From: Moesziomyces globuligerus
Lineage: Eukaryota; Basidiomycota; Ustilaginomycetes; Ustilaginales; Ustilaginaceae
DNA length: 64,000 bases
Assembly (NCBI GenBank): GCA_030849465.1
Contig: JARVLF010000013.1
Span: 806,001 to 870,000, forward strand
Direction: 5' to 3'
Shown: in pieces, positions 1-8,226 of the stretch
How the letters are laid out: each line of letters opens with the position of its first letter
Numbering within the stretch: position 1 is the stretch's first letter
Program-made: the position numbers and the translations under genes
Notes under the pieces: model-generated
What the model saw: only the letters and a program-made list of their open reading frames with translations
Databases searched by the model: none
What the model was told of the DNA's origin: nothing

Positions 1-784
1 TCAATAGCAGTAAGGGCCAGAAGCTTGACATAACGTGACTGGTTAAGGCTCGTTGCACTGCTTGCCAGCACCGCCTGGAATTGACGCCTTCGGATCCAGA
101 ACCATCGGAACGCTAGAACTGATTTGAATGAAAGCATTTGTTCAGCATCTGGAATTGCGCGCAGGAAGACTCGCCTGCGTGTATATACTCACCGCTGTAA
201 ACTGCGGAGATGAGCGACACCACGATGACGGGGGCTGCGACAAGCAGAACCCAAACCCATGACAAGACCAGGATAGGCCAGCATCCGGCCTCTTCGATGA
301 TGCCGTAGCGGTTTGTCTGATTCACGATCATGAGCGATACGTAAATGATTGGAGCCCCGACCGAGATCAAAAGCTCGACGATCACCGATTTCTTTTGATC
401 CGATGCGGTCGCACGAACCTGTCTTGTAGAAGCAATGCTCTCTAGCTTGCGCGCGATGACAAGGTTGCAAGCTGGAATCGCAATGTAAAGAGCATGTCGC
501 AGCCTGATGCCTGTGATACCGGACAAGACGATGTAAGTCAAGCTTTCGATCGATTTGTCGTGAACAGCATTGAGCTACTCACTCAGTTCGCAGAATCCTG
601 GGGCTTTGTCCGCCAGCGTGCTCCACCATACCATGGAGTTGATGAAGTTGTCAAGATTACCAAAGAATAGCCAGGCTGAAAGGGCGATGGTTCCGACATT
701 TTTGCTCCTGACATGCCAAGGAAGAGGCAAGAGGACCAGGAAGCTGGCGACGAGCGCGAAAAATGGTGTGACGTGATCGAGCAT
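1..784 (-). CDS. pra1: Pra1-like pheromone receptor (STE3 GPCR), 3' end outside window
   Basis: Seven-helix G-protein-coupled receptor of the fungal STE3 family, which binds the farnesylated pheromone of another mating type at the plasma membrane. Read exons (minus strand): 784-583, 510-193, 118-1, joined in phase by GTGAGT donors and CAG acceptors; about 213 residues are visible and the coding frame runs off the left edge. The start ATG at 784 gives a protein opening MLDHVTPFFALVASF, and the joins give FCELS/IRLRHALYIAIP and SAVYS/VLAFRWFW, the spacing I expect for Ustilago maydis Pra1 rather than Pra2. Helices 1-5 are recognisable, including VELLISVGAPIIYVSLMIV. A TATA-like stretch (856-864) and three exact pheromone response elements lie upstream. 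No stop or frameshift occurs in the visible exons. Allele assignment to a1 rests on remembered similarity to U. maydis Pra1. Confidence 0.93.
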
Positions 785-855
785 GTTATAGGGCGATACA
801 GCGTTGTGATAGTCTTGGTGGGATCGAAGAGAAGGGAGCGAAAGCGTCTTGCTGT

Positions 856-864
856 TATATATAT
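856..864 (-). promoter_or_regulatory. TATA-like element of pra1
   Basis: An uninterrupted TATATATAT stretch lies about 72-80 bases upstream of the pra1 start codon, on the template of a leftward transcript. Position and sequence fit a core promoter, but no transcript start can be seen from sequence. Confidence 0.45.
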
Positions 865-960
865 TCTGTGGTCGCCACCTTGTCTGCACAGTCCGTGACT
901 GGTACATCGGAGGAATAGTCTGTCGGTTTCACTTCCGGTTCCATGCGATACCACATACGT

Positions 961-969
961 TCCCTTTGT
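961..969 (-). promoter_or_regulatory. Pheromone response element (PRE) in pra1 promoter
   Basis: TCCCTTTGT, the exact reverse complement of ACAAAGGGA, the site bound by the HMG-box factor Prf1 in Ustilago maydis. It lies 177 bases upstream of the pra1 start. The Prf1 role is established for U. maydis; its use here is inferred. Confidence 0.75.
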
Positions 970-1199
970 ACCCTTCATGGGAATAATGAGAAAAAAACGA
1001 GACAGACGGTTTGACGTGGTAGCGTGAGAGTCGTCTTCTTTATTCAAATCAAAGCATTGTGTTTCACAATGCCGACAAAGCGGGGCAGCCGAGTGAACTT
1101 TTACTGCTCTTTACCTTTGTTTCGAGCTACCTCTCAGGCGTACTGTTCAGAACCTACTGCAAAATGCACTTGATCTAAATTTACAGAAAAAGATCGTGT

Positions 1200-1208
1200 T
1201 CCCTTTGT
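1200..1208 (-). promoter_or_regulatory. PRE in pra1 promoter, distal pair member 1
   Basis: Second exact TCCCTTTGT copy, in the same orientation as the site at 961 and only 7 bases from the next copy. Close pairing is typical of Prf1-controlled mating promoters. Confidence 0.72.
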
Positions 1209-1215
1209 GTCATCG

Positions 1216-1224
1216 TCCCTTTGT
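1216..1224 (-). promoter_or_regulatory. PRE in pra1 promoter, distal pair member 2
   Basis: Third exact TCCCTTTGT copy, 7 bases beyond the copy at 1200-1208. Together the three sites lie 177-440 bases upstream of pra1. Confidence 0.72.
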
Positions 1225-2413
1225 TCAGTGTCTCATAGCACGGATAACCACTCTTTTACAGCACAGGACAAACGGGTATTTTCAGAGGCGTTCGAGATGA
1301 TATCCAGCCCGGACTATCGTGAAGCCACGCTGTGCCATTAGACTAGAGCAACGGAAGGTAGCAAGAATGAATTTTCAGATTCCGAGCTCGGCCGCTCTTC
1401 TCCCAACTCGCCCACGTTAGGGAAGTCCTGGGCAGTGTGGGCAGCGCACGAGATGACTGCTCAAGCTCTACGCATCGGCAAACTGTGACTCACGTCAAGA
1501 TCTTTGGCGTCCTCGTCTTCATCCTGTGAATGCCGCAAATCCTTGACTCGGCGTGGCCCAGTAAGGACTGTTGGTCGCATTGTTTGGTGCAGTATTCATC
1601 TTGGTTCTTTAGGCCTGCATTGGGGAAGGGGTGGAAATGGCAAGTCTAATGTGGATAAGTATCAGCGTATAAGAGAGCGTGTGTGGATATCAGGCGTCGC
1701 AGCTGCGCCATTCAGGCGGCGAGGGGGGGATTGGTGGAAATTGAAGACGTACTGTCCTACAGCAGATTTCTGTGCAAGGCGCTGAGGACTGCACTTTTAC
1801 CCTATGTCCCGAATTCATTCATGGAACGGCTCATGCTCGGCATACAGAAAGCATTGGTTCCTTGTTGTCATTCGTCTCTATGAACCCTCCAAACAGATTC
1901 ACAACTGTACAGCGCTATGGCTCGGAAGATCTGAAGGCATACTGCATTGTTCTCTTTGCTCGAAGAGGCTTGCATGTTTTGTCGTGCCTGCTGTTGTCGC
2001 TGAAATTTGTTAAGTATCAGGCCTGTGGCGCTCTCTGGCTATCTCAAGGAAAGATGATCATCTGCGAGTGCTTGGTCAGGGGCATAGAAGAAGTGAAAGC
2101 GGTCAAAGAGCTCGCAAGTCAGGTAATGCGGTATGTACCGTGAAGTTGTGTTCGATACGGTACTTGAGACATCGTTCAGTACAGATCCGCGCAATAGCTT
2201 CGATGAGACTATCTTGACAGCGATAAAATCAAGGACATCATCACAGACAGATCATGAGCGCTACCGGTATAGCTATATTGAGGAAGAACAGGGCCGAAGA
2301 TCAGGAGACAGTAAAAGTTGGAAGACGAGGCTTCAGAAGTCGAAGTTCCCGGAAGGAAGAGATTTGATGATCTGAGGGCAGAGTTGCTGTAGTATCATCT
2401 TGTAATGGCTAGC

Positions 2414-2483
2414 CTGTGTATTTGTAGAATAGAGCTTCAGTGCTTGTTGCCTTTTTCGGAAATTCGTTCTGCGTGACACTCAC
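2414..2483 (-). other. Probable 3' UTR intron of pheromone gene
   Basis: Immediately after the stop codon of the minus-strand pheromone gene, the transcript reads AACAATG then GTGAGTGTCACGC, a strong donor. A candidate acceptor ACACAG follows 64-70 bases later, a length matching other introns in the window. The second pheromone gene has a donor in the same place. Splicing is inferred from signals only. Confidence 0.5.
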
Positions 2484-2490
2484 CATTGTT

Positions 2491-2610
2491 TTAAGCAATG
2501 ACGCAGCCCGAGGTCCAAGGAAGTCCTCGGTTCTTCTCCATGTCGACAGGAGCCTGCTCGGTCTCGACAGCAGCGACGCTGATAGGGGCGAAGAGAGTGA
2601 TGGCGTCCAT
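2491..2610 (-). CDS. mfa: Lipopeptide mating pheromone precursor, second type (CVIA)
   Basis: 39-codon gene with no coding intron, too short for ordinary gene finders. The product begins MDAITLFAPISVAAVE and ends NRGLPWTSGCVIA. The C-terminal CVIA is a CaaX box predicted to be farnesylated at Cys36, trimmed and carboxymethylated. The mature peptide probably starts near Asn27 (NRGLPWTSGC); the exact N-terminal cut is inferred. It has the same length and Cys position as the pheromone at 4371-4490, and a related N-terminal half, but a clearly different mature region, so the two should address different receptors. In Sporisorium reilianum terms it would be an mfa1.3-type gene if the locus is a1. 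A GTATTTATG stretch (2728-2736) sits about 120 bases upstream, and near-PRE sites lie at 2948 and 3162. Confidence 0.88.
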   Translation of the reverse strand: MDAITLFAPISVAAVETEQAPVDMEKNRGLPWTSGCVIA

Positions 2611-2727
2611 TTTTACGAGTGGTAGAGTGAAAATTGGGAAGCGGGAGCTTTCTTGTAGAGGAAGATGTTGGCTGAATGGAAGAAGATGTGTTGGTGAGAA
2701 GTGATTGAGAACGAGGAAAACAGGCCT

Positions 2728-2736
2728 GTATTTATG
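2728..2736 (-). promoter_or_regulatory. TATA-like element of the 2491-2610 pheromone gene
   Basis: Read leftward, the sequence is CATAAATAC, about 120 bases before the start codon, the same distance as the TATA-like element of the other pheromone gene. Confidence 0.4.
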
Positions 2737-2947
2737 GGTTTCGAGCCTGAAGGCAACGAGTGCTGGAGAAGGTCCTGTGCTTCGGAAACGGTAATCAGAC
2801 ACATCTTACAGCTCTTCCAGCCCATAACCCACTTAGCAGAGCCGCTTGTCTCCCCTTACCTTGCCACTGTCTGTATCGGCTGCTGGATCCGTCGGCTGGG
2901 AACGTACTGTACAAGTGCCGGCAAGGAGCACGATATTACGAATACTT

Positions 2948-2956
2948 CCCCTTTGT
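2948..2956 (-). promoter_or_regulatory. Near-match PRE (one mismatch)
   Basis: CCCCTTTGT, differing from the response element only at the last base of ACAAAGGG(A). It lies about 340 bases upstream of the minus-strand pheromone gene. That promoter has no exact copy nearby, so this site and ACAAAGGGG at 3162-3170 are the best candidates for its control. Confidence 0.4.
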
Positions 2957-3879
2957 TGCCGATTGCTCCCGTTATTTTCTGAGTATTCCGCTCTCACCTC
3001 TCCGTCACAAGGTAGCCGCGAGCTCCGCAACCGGTACTACACTCTTCTAACTCGCCAGTGGTGCTGTGCATGTGCAGGACGCGAAAAGGTAGCAAGATGC
3101 GAAGCTATGCCTGGACTCGACACTAAGGGAGCTCGCGGGATCGCGCAGTATTTGACAGGAAACAAAGGGGAGCCTTTGATTTATTTTTCAAAGAATGCCA
3201 TTGTCCAATTTCACCGCAGAGATTTTGTTGCGGCTCTCAGGCTTCGATGCCGGGCCGGCGAGATCCGACATTTTGAAAGGGACTCATTGTCAGCACGCGT
3301 GCATGTGAATGGTGAGACACAATCGTTCCCGAATCCGAAACCGAGCCGATGCAGGCTCCGCATTGTTGCGCCCCGCTTCCCACAGAAGCAAGGAAAGGAC
3401 CACAAAGGGTCCTGTCCCATCCGGACAAGTCACTCCAGCGGACCTCTGCACAAGGACAAAGTGATTGTACAGGAATCCCGAAGGAGCGTGGGTATTGCAA
3501 ATTATTTATTATAATTTACATAATACAGAAATGATCCGCAGTCCCTTTCAAAAAAGGTGCGTATGCCCATCCGGATGCGTTTGGGCTTGATCTGCACGGA
3601 TTGAATGGGCAACACATGGATGGAGAGCGTGAAGGCGGTTGCATCTAGCCGAGGGATCTGCATGTCCTGCAACGCAACACTGAAGATAATGCTTTGTTGC
3701 ATTGTTGCACCGGCTTGTTGTCTCAGCCTCGGGGCTGCGTCGCATGAGGGCGGTGATACCCGAAGTTTGCCACCGTGAAGTGAAGGACAAGGGTGTCTTC
3801 AGCCTAACACGTTCCCTCGTCAGGATTGATGCGCTGTCCTAGCATCCGACGGATTGATAGATGGCATCGACGCTCGACG

Positions 3880-3888
3880 ACAAAGGGA
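3880..3888 (+). promoter_or_regulatory. PRE upstream of plus-strand pheromone gene
   Basis: Exact ACAAAGGGA, 483 bases before the start codon at 4371. Prf1-binding site by analogy with Ustilago maydis mfa promoters. Confidence 0.7.
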
Positions 3889-4011
3889 CGAACGAGTCTC
3901 ACAACTTCTTCGTGACGTGGCCGACTGCAACGCTTTCCACACAATGAACCTCACTGGCTTGGCAGAAGATTGACTGCCAGCGGATAGTGAATGTGGCCGT
4001 CGTCTCCGTTG

Positions 4012-4020
4012 ACAAAGGGA
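4012..4020 (+). promoter_or_regulatory. PRE upstream of plus-strand pheromone gene, proximal
   Basis: Exact ACAAAGGGA, 351 bases before the start codon at 4371, in the same orientation as the copy at 3880. Confidence 0.72.
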
Positions 4021-4370
4021 CAGACCATCTACGCTATACCGGTCTCGGTGTGGCTGAATGAAGCGTGCTTCATCCGGAGGAGCTGCTGGCGAACTGTGGT
4101 TGCCAATCAGACGGTGGCAGTTGCCTTTGCGAGCGAAGCTGGTCTGGCACTTCGTTGACGAAGGACCAGTTTCCCAGAGTCTACCTCTCGTCTTTCGAGG
4201 AGACGTTGTACGACGCCCGCATCGAGAGCAGGGAAGATCTGGAAAGAGATATAAGCCGTCGTCTCTTCGACTAGAACCAACCCATCCTCATCCACTCATC
4301 TCACTCACATTCCTCTACACAGTCTCATCTCACCCTTCCGTTCTTCCGAACCCCTCACTATTCTTTCGAA

Positions 4371-4490
4371 ATGTTCTCCATCTTCGCTCAGACCGCCCCC
4401 GTCTCCGTCTCGGAGCCCCAGCAGCAGCCCACCGACGCTGGCCGTCGCAGCGACAACGGCCTCGGCTACTCGAGCTGCACCATCGCCTAA
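4371..4490 (+). CDS. mfa1: Lipopeptide mating pheromone precursor (CTIA), Mfa1-like
   Basis: 39-codon gene without a coding intron. The product starts MFSIFAQTAPVSVSEPQQ and ends NGLGYSSCTIA. CTIA is a CaaX box, so Cys36 should be farnesylated and carboxymethylated and the peptide secreted after removal of its N-terminal part. The GYSSC end and the preceding Gly-Arg and Asp-Asn-Gly resemble the a1 pheromone of Ustilago maydis, which stimulates Pra2 cells. In Sporisorium reilianum naming it would be mfa1.2-like. Upstream are two exact PREs and a GATATAAG box near 4249. Just after the stop a GTAAGT donor opens a probable 3' UTR intron. This gene and the receptor at 1-784 are on opposite strands, with the second pheromone gene between them. 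Confidence 0.93.
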   Translation: MFSIFAQTAPVSVSEPQQQPTDAGRRSDNGLGYSSCTIA

Positions 4491-4518
4491 ACGATCAGCT
4501 TCCGCCATGTTCGGCTCG

Positions 4519-4600
4519 GTAAGTCACACACTCGATTGACCTTGCTTCCCTCCTGGAGTTCAACTTCTGACGGTTTTGGGCTTTCCTGTTGTGGATTTAG
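4519..4600 (+). other. Probable 3' UTR intron of mfa1-like gene
   Basis: Donor GTAAGTCAC at 4519, 28 bases after the stop codon, and acceptor GTGGATTTAG ending at 4600. The length (82 nt) fits the introns of this genome. It parallels the putative 3' UTR intron in the other pheromone gene. Confidence 0.5.
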
Positions 4601-5127
4601 ACCGATCAAGCTGTGGATGCGATCAAGGCTCTGGTAGAGGCGATCGCCGACCTTTCCAGGTGGACTCGCCCCCAGGGTCACGTTCGCGATCTGTAGGCAG
4701 AAATGCCTTACCGGACCAAACGTGGATAGCCTTCCCAAACGGCTACTCCCTCCTTTCGATTTCGATTGTCACCATCCACTTTGCTTTGCCTCGCTATCTG
4801 TTGAGGCTCACCACATCCCCTCGTCGCACTCTTACGTCCCCGTCTTTTAATTTGCGGTACCTTATCTTCTGGCCAGAATCGAATGCAAGCGCGCGCATTC
4901 CCTCTTCCAGCTCTCAGAACCCAAGCCTTGCTGTGTGCCAGCGTGTCCGTGAGCTCGCGACCCAGGGGTTAGGCGTCGAAGCTCCCAGCACTTCCCTATT
5001 CCAGGGTCGAGACCATGACCCCAGCATCGTTTCATCACATTGACTCTGACACACAAGCTCGAGCCTTAGAAAAAGAGCGTGCGTTGCAAGGAGACCGTCT
5101 GATGCAAGCCGAGTTCAACGACGACAG
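4601..5127. other. Spacer between mfa1-like gene and Stealth gene
   Basis: Convergent intergenic sequence holding the ends of two transcripts. I see no further coding or RNA gene. Confidence 0.5.
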
Positions 5128-8100
5128 TCACCGTTCCCAGGCAGGTTTGTCTGGCCATACGCCCTGCATCCAGCTGGTGAACATTACGCCTACCTGGTCG
5201 ACCCACTTGTCAGTGATATCGTCGTTGACGCAGACGAAAGCGGGGCGCTGAACGTCGACGCGTCTCTGGGACTGTATCCATGCGTCTGCATCTTGCACTG
5301 TCGCGTTCGGCTGGAGGTTGAAGCGGTCGAGTGCGCTGGGGCGGAGCGCTGCAGTCTGGAGGGCGTGCATGATCTTGGTCGACGAGTAGAGTGTCTCGAG
5401 GCGGTCGAAACGGAGCGGTGTGTCGGCAATGGTGTATGCGTAGCGTTGGATGAGTCTGGCTGCGAATTCGCGCAGCGGCGTCGCGTTTCCGAAGCCCGAA
5501 TTCGCCAGCACGCACGCAACGCTGAAGCAGGCCTGCTCGGCCTCTGCTGCCGGATCCACCGCACTGGCGTTCCAGGTCGTTGACAGTGGCAGATGCGGCA
5601 CAGGATTTCGGCTGCGAGACTTTGAATCCGTGGTGCCCTCGTACATGCGCTCCTTGTCCGGGAGAAAGGCAGCCAAGCCCTGTGATCCACTCTGACCCAC
5701 GAGGTGGTGGATGAGGCAGTCGCCGCACGCAACGTCTTGGTACGCAAAGTGCTTGAATACCTCTTCCCACCGCACGCCATCACCCGTGACAAAGGGCTTG
5801 ACAAAGCAGCGGTGCAGATCGAGCTCGCATGCCGGACGCTCGAAGCGCCGATTGTACCACTCGTTGGTCGGATGCGCTTTCGGATCGTCGACAAAGTTGG
5901 GCCATCCGTAGTAGCCGCTCTCGCCGCGCTGCGCCGACCACCGATCGCGTGGCTGGTGGGTGCTACGACGCTCCGGACTCGGCGCCTCGCGTCGGTAGAT
6001 GACCCGGTCCGAAACATCGCCCAACGGATAGCCATCCTGCGACGTGAACACATACGTGCTCTTGAGCGGCACGGGCCATCCGGCCTTGACCAGCGCCCGA
6101 TTGGACCCGTCCGCAGCCAGCGTCGTGCGCTTCGCCAGCTTCACGACCACCTTCATCTCCTCCACCGACCGAGTCGAGCTCTCGACCTCGGCCACCTGGT
6201 CCTCGGTGAGACCCATGGCGAGCATCGCACTGCGCCTCTCGCGCTCGCCCGAGACGATGCCATCGCCATCCTCATCCAGCCTCAGGAGGAAGAAGCTCCA
6301 GAGGAGCGCCTCGCGATGTCGCTCGACCATGTTGTAGTAGGCGAGGAAGTGGGTGACGATGTTGTCGCCTGCGTTTCGGAACCTGTTGATGCCAAGGCGT
6401 GCATGTTCGGCGGCCCATCCCATGCGCGTCTCGTGGAGGAGCGCCTTGGAGAAGCTCTTGTGCACGTGCTGGATGTAGGGCCTGTTGCGTCGACCGAAGC
6501 GCTGGTCGAGAAGCCAGTTGGTATGCCAGAGCGACGACCACTCGCCTGGCGTGGCCTCGGGCGATTTTTCGCCCTTGACGACGAGGTTGTAGTCGAGGCG
6601 CAGCACGGGTCCGAACAGCGGCGAAGTGACGTCGGCCACGCTCACGTCGTCGAGCAGGAAGAAATCGTCGTTGGCATAGACAAAGCTATCCGCGAGGCCG
6701 GGCTGGTCGCCCAGCATGGCCTCGACGGCCATCGAGTTGAAGGTCGGCAGCGCCGCGCGGCGGTAGTCGTCTCTGCGCGAGCGTTCCTGCGGCGTGTCTG
6801 GGCGCGAGACGAGCCAGTTGTCCGTGAATGCATTCCAGTCGTGATGTACGCGCACGGTTGGCGGCATTTTCCCCCCTGCGCGGTCCGACTTAAGCGCAAA
6901 GAGCTTGACGATCGTCTTGCGCAGCGACAGCCATGCGCCGCTCTCGGACTCGGCGTCCTGACCCGCCAGCACGCGTGCAGTATCGTTGAGCGCCAGCCAC
7001 TGGGGCACCTGACCTTCGCGCACCTGACCTTCATCCGTAGTGAACCGGTCCGTGCCAATGTCCTGCACCCGGCGGAGCTGCGACGGCAGCCCGAGGAATC
7101 CCTGCGCGAGCTGGTCGACGTCGAGCGTAAATGGAGGCTCAGTCGATCGCCTCTTGAGCTGCTGCGTCTTGGCGCCGGGCTGCAGGTGGTAGGGTGCCGA
7201 AAAGTCGGGCGAGACAATGTGAATGGTCTTCAGTCCGTGCAAGTGCTTGGCCGCAGATCGCATCGAGTACCGCAGCTCTTCGTGGTCGCGGAACCTGTTC
7301 TCGACCGGCGTCTTTGCTGTTACCAGGCGTCTCGAAGCATCGAGCCCTCGACGCCCCAGTGCAGGCTGCGACGAGGACGCAAACAGGTCCGCCTCTGCGT
7401 ATTCCTGCCAGCGTCCCGTGGGGCGGTAGGCGTGCATCCAGCTCGCACTCGAGTGACGCCAATCCGATCCGTTCACCCATGTATACAGCAGGTCGACGCT
7501 GGTCAGCTCGGGTCGGCGGCGATATGCATGCACGAGCGCATCGCACACGCTACCGTTTGTCATCCACTCGTCGAGACACGCTGCATCGCCGAGCAAGACG
7601 CTCTGGGCCGGCACCACAGCGAGCTGTCTGCGATTCGGCGCCTGCTCGGACGGAGCGCGCAACGGCGGCGGCGGCGGTTGATCGTCGTGATGGAGTCCAA
7701 AGGGCAGGATCTCCTTGGCCTCTGTTGGATGTAGGGGTCTTGGAAAGGTGGGTACGATCACCGCCTTGTCCTGAGCCGAGTCGTCGTCGTGCAGCGAGGC
7801 GAGGTAGGCCTCGTGCGCATCGGAGGACTTAAGCTCGAGGGTCCTGTGCAACTCTGTGACGCCGACACCGAGGAGGAGCGCAGCGAGCAGCAGCACACCT
7901 ACGACCTGCAGGCCCCGACGCTTCGACCTCGACTTGTGCGACCCAGCACCAGCGGCGATCGGCTCGTAGTCGTCTCCCGTCCTCGCAAACGGCAGCTTGG
8001 CCCAGATGCTGGGAAGGTGCTTGGCGATGAGCGTGTCCGTCGATGCAGCCGAGCTCAAGCGACTGTGGGCGAAGGCGGCATCGTATCTGGCCGGGTCGTC

Positions 8101-8226
8101 GCTGTCAAAGATCGTGGCGGACGAGAGCGAGGTGGACGACGAGGACGGATGGGTGCTGGCAGGTGGATGACGGTGCTCGTCGGCTGAGAGGAGCGAGACA
8201 CGCACCTCGTCGTGTAGCGACTGCAT
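5128..8226 (-). CDS. Stealth-family phosphotransferase, type II membrane protein
   Basis: 1032 residues from the first ATG (8226); the frame extends upstream only to a TTG. A single membrane anchor at about 105-125 (GLQVVGVLLLAALLLGVGV) follows a basic stretch, giving a short cytosolic tail and a lumenal body, as in Golgi enzymes. Stealth conserved regions follow in order: CR1 around 243-256 (LLYTWVNGSDW), CR2 with HDWNAFTDNW and FVYANDDFFLLDD (about 515-528), CR3 around 596-635 (GWAAEHARLGINRFRNAGDN) and CR4 near 800-845. An EF-hand-like loop LDEDGDGIVSGE sits at about 647-658. The family includes animal GlcNAc-1-phosphotransferase (GNPTAB) and bacterial polysaccharide phosphotransferases; it transfers sugar-1-phosphate from a nucleotide sugar. 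The acceptor in this fungus is unknown. It is the first gene flanking the a locus in this window. Confidence 0.88.
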   Translation of the reverse strand: MQSLHDEVRVSLLSADEHRHPPASTHPSSSSTSLSSATIFDSDDPARYDAAFAHSRLSSAASTDTLIAKHLPSIWAKLPFARTGDDYEPIAAGAGSHKSRSKRRGLQVVGVLLLAALLLGVGVTELHRTLELKSSDAHEAYLASLHDDDSAQDKAVIVPTFPRPLHPTEAKEILPFGLHHDDQPPPPPLRAPSEQAPNRRQLAVVPAQSVLLGDAACLDEWMTNGSVCDALVHAYRRRPELTSVDLLYTWVNGSDWRHSSASWMHAYRPTGRWQEYAEADLFASSSQPALGRRGLDASRRLVTAKTPVENRFRDHEELRYSMRSAAKHLHGLKTIHIVSPDFSAPYHLQPGAKTQQLKRRSTEPPFTLDVDQLAQGFLGLPSQLRRVQDIGTDRFTTDEGQVREGQVPQWLALNDTARVLAGQDAESESGAWLSLRKTIVKLFALKSDRAGGKMPPTVRVHHDWNAFTDNWLVSRPDTPQERSRRDDYRRAALPTFNSMAVEAMLGDQPGLADSFVYANDDFFLLDDVSVADVTSPLFGPVLRLDYNLVVKGEKSPEATPGEWSSLWHTNWLLDQRFGRRNRPYIQHVHKSFSKALLHETRMGWAAEHARLGINRFRNAGDNIVTHFLAYYNMVERHREALLWSFFLLRLDEDGDGIVSGERERRSAMLAMGLTEDQVAEVESSTRSVEEMKVVVKLAKRTTLAADGSNRALVKAGWPVPLKSTYVFTSQDGYPLGDVSDRVIYRREAPSPERRSTHQPRDRWSAQRGESGYYGWPNFVDDPKAHPTNEWYNRRFERPACELDLHRCFVKPFVTGDGVRWEEVFKHFAYQDVACGDCLIHHLVGQSGSQGLAAFLPDKERMYEGTTDSKSRSRNPVPHLPLSTTWNASAVDPAAEAEQACFSVACVLANSGFGNATPLREFAARLIQRYAYTIADTPLRFDRLETLYSSTKIMHALQTAALRPSALDRFNLQPNATVQDADAWIQSQRRVDVQRPAFVCVNDDITDKWVDQVGVMFTSWMQGVWPDKPAWER

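Larger units (their letters stand above)
785..2490. other. Non-coding a-locus spacer between pra1 and the minus-strand pheromone gene
   Basis: Holds the pra1 promoter (to about 1230) and the 3' untranslated region of the pheromone gene at 2491-2610. The middle, about 1300-2400, has short open frames on both strands, none with a recognisable domain, and looks less GC-rich than the housekeeping genes to the right. I see no lga2- or rga2-like gene, which would be expected in an a2 locus. Confidence 0.6.
2611..4370. other. Divergent spacer between the two pheromone genes
   Basis: Contains the promoters of both pheromone genes: TATA-like elements, two exact PREs (3880, 4012), and near-PREs at 2948, 3162, 3402 and 3456. 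Open frames here, including one of 222 codons at 2846-3514, match nothing I recognise and I do not call them. Confidence 0.6.

Noticed and set aside
1504..2143. Overlapping plus-strand frames that might be lga2/rga2-like a2-specific genes
   Set aside because: No mitochondrial targeting pattern or similarity I can recognise; the receptor and pheromone types also point to a1, not a2.
2846..3514. 222-codon open frame between the pheromone genes
   Set aside because: No domain, signal or convincing start context, and it overlaps promoter elements; probably chance.
5704..7734. 676-codon open frame on the plus strand
   Set aside because: It is the antisense shadow of the Stealth gene; composition is Arg/His/Val/Leu-rich as expected from GC-rich codon complements, with no domain.
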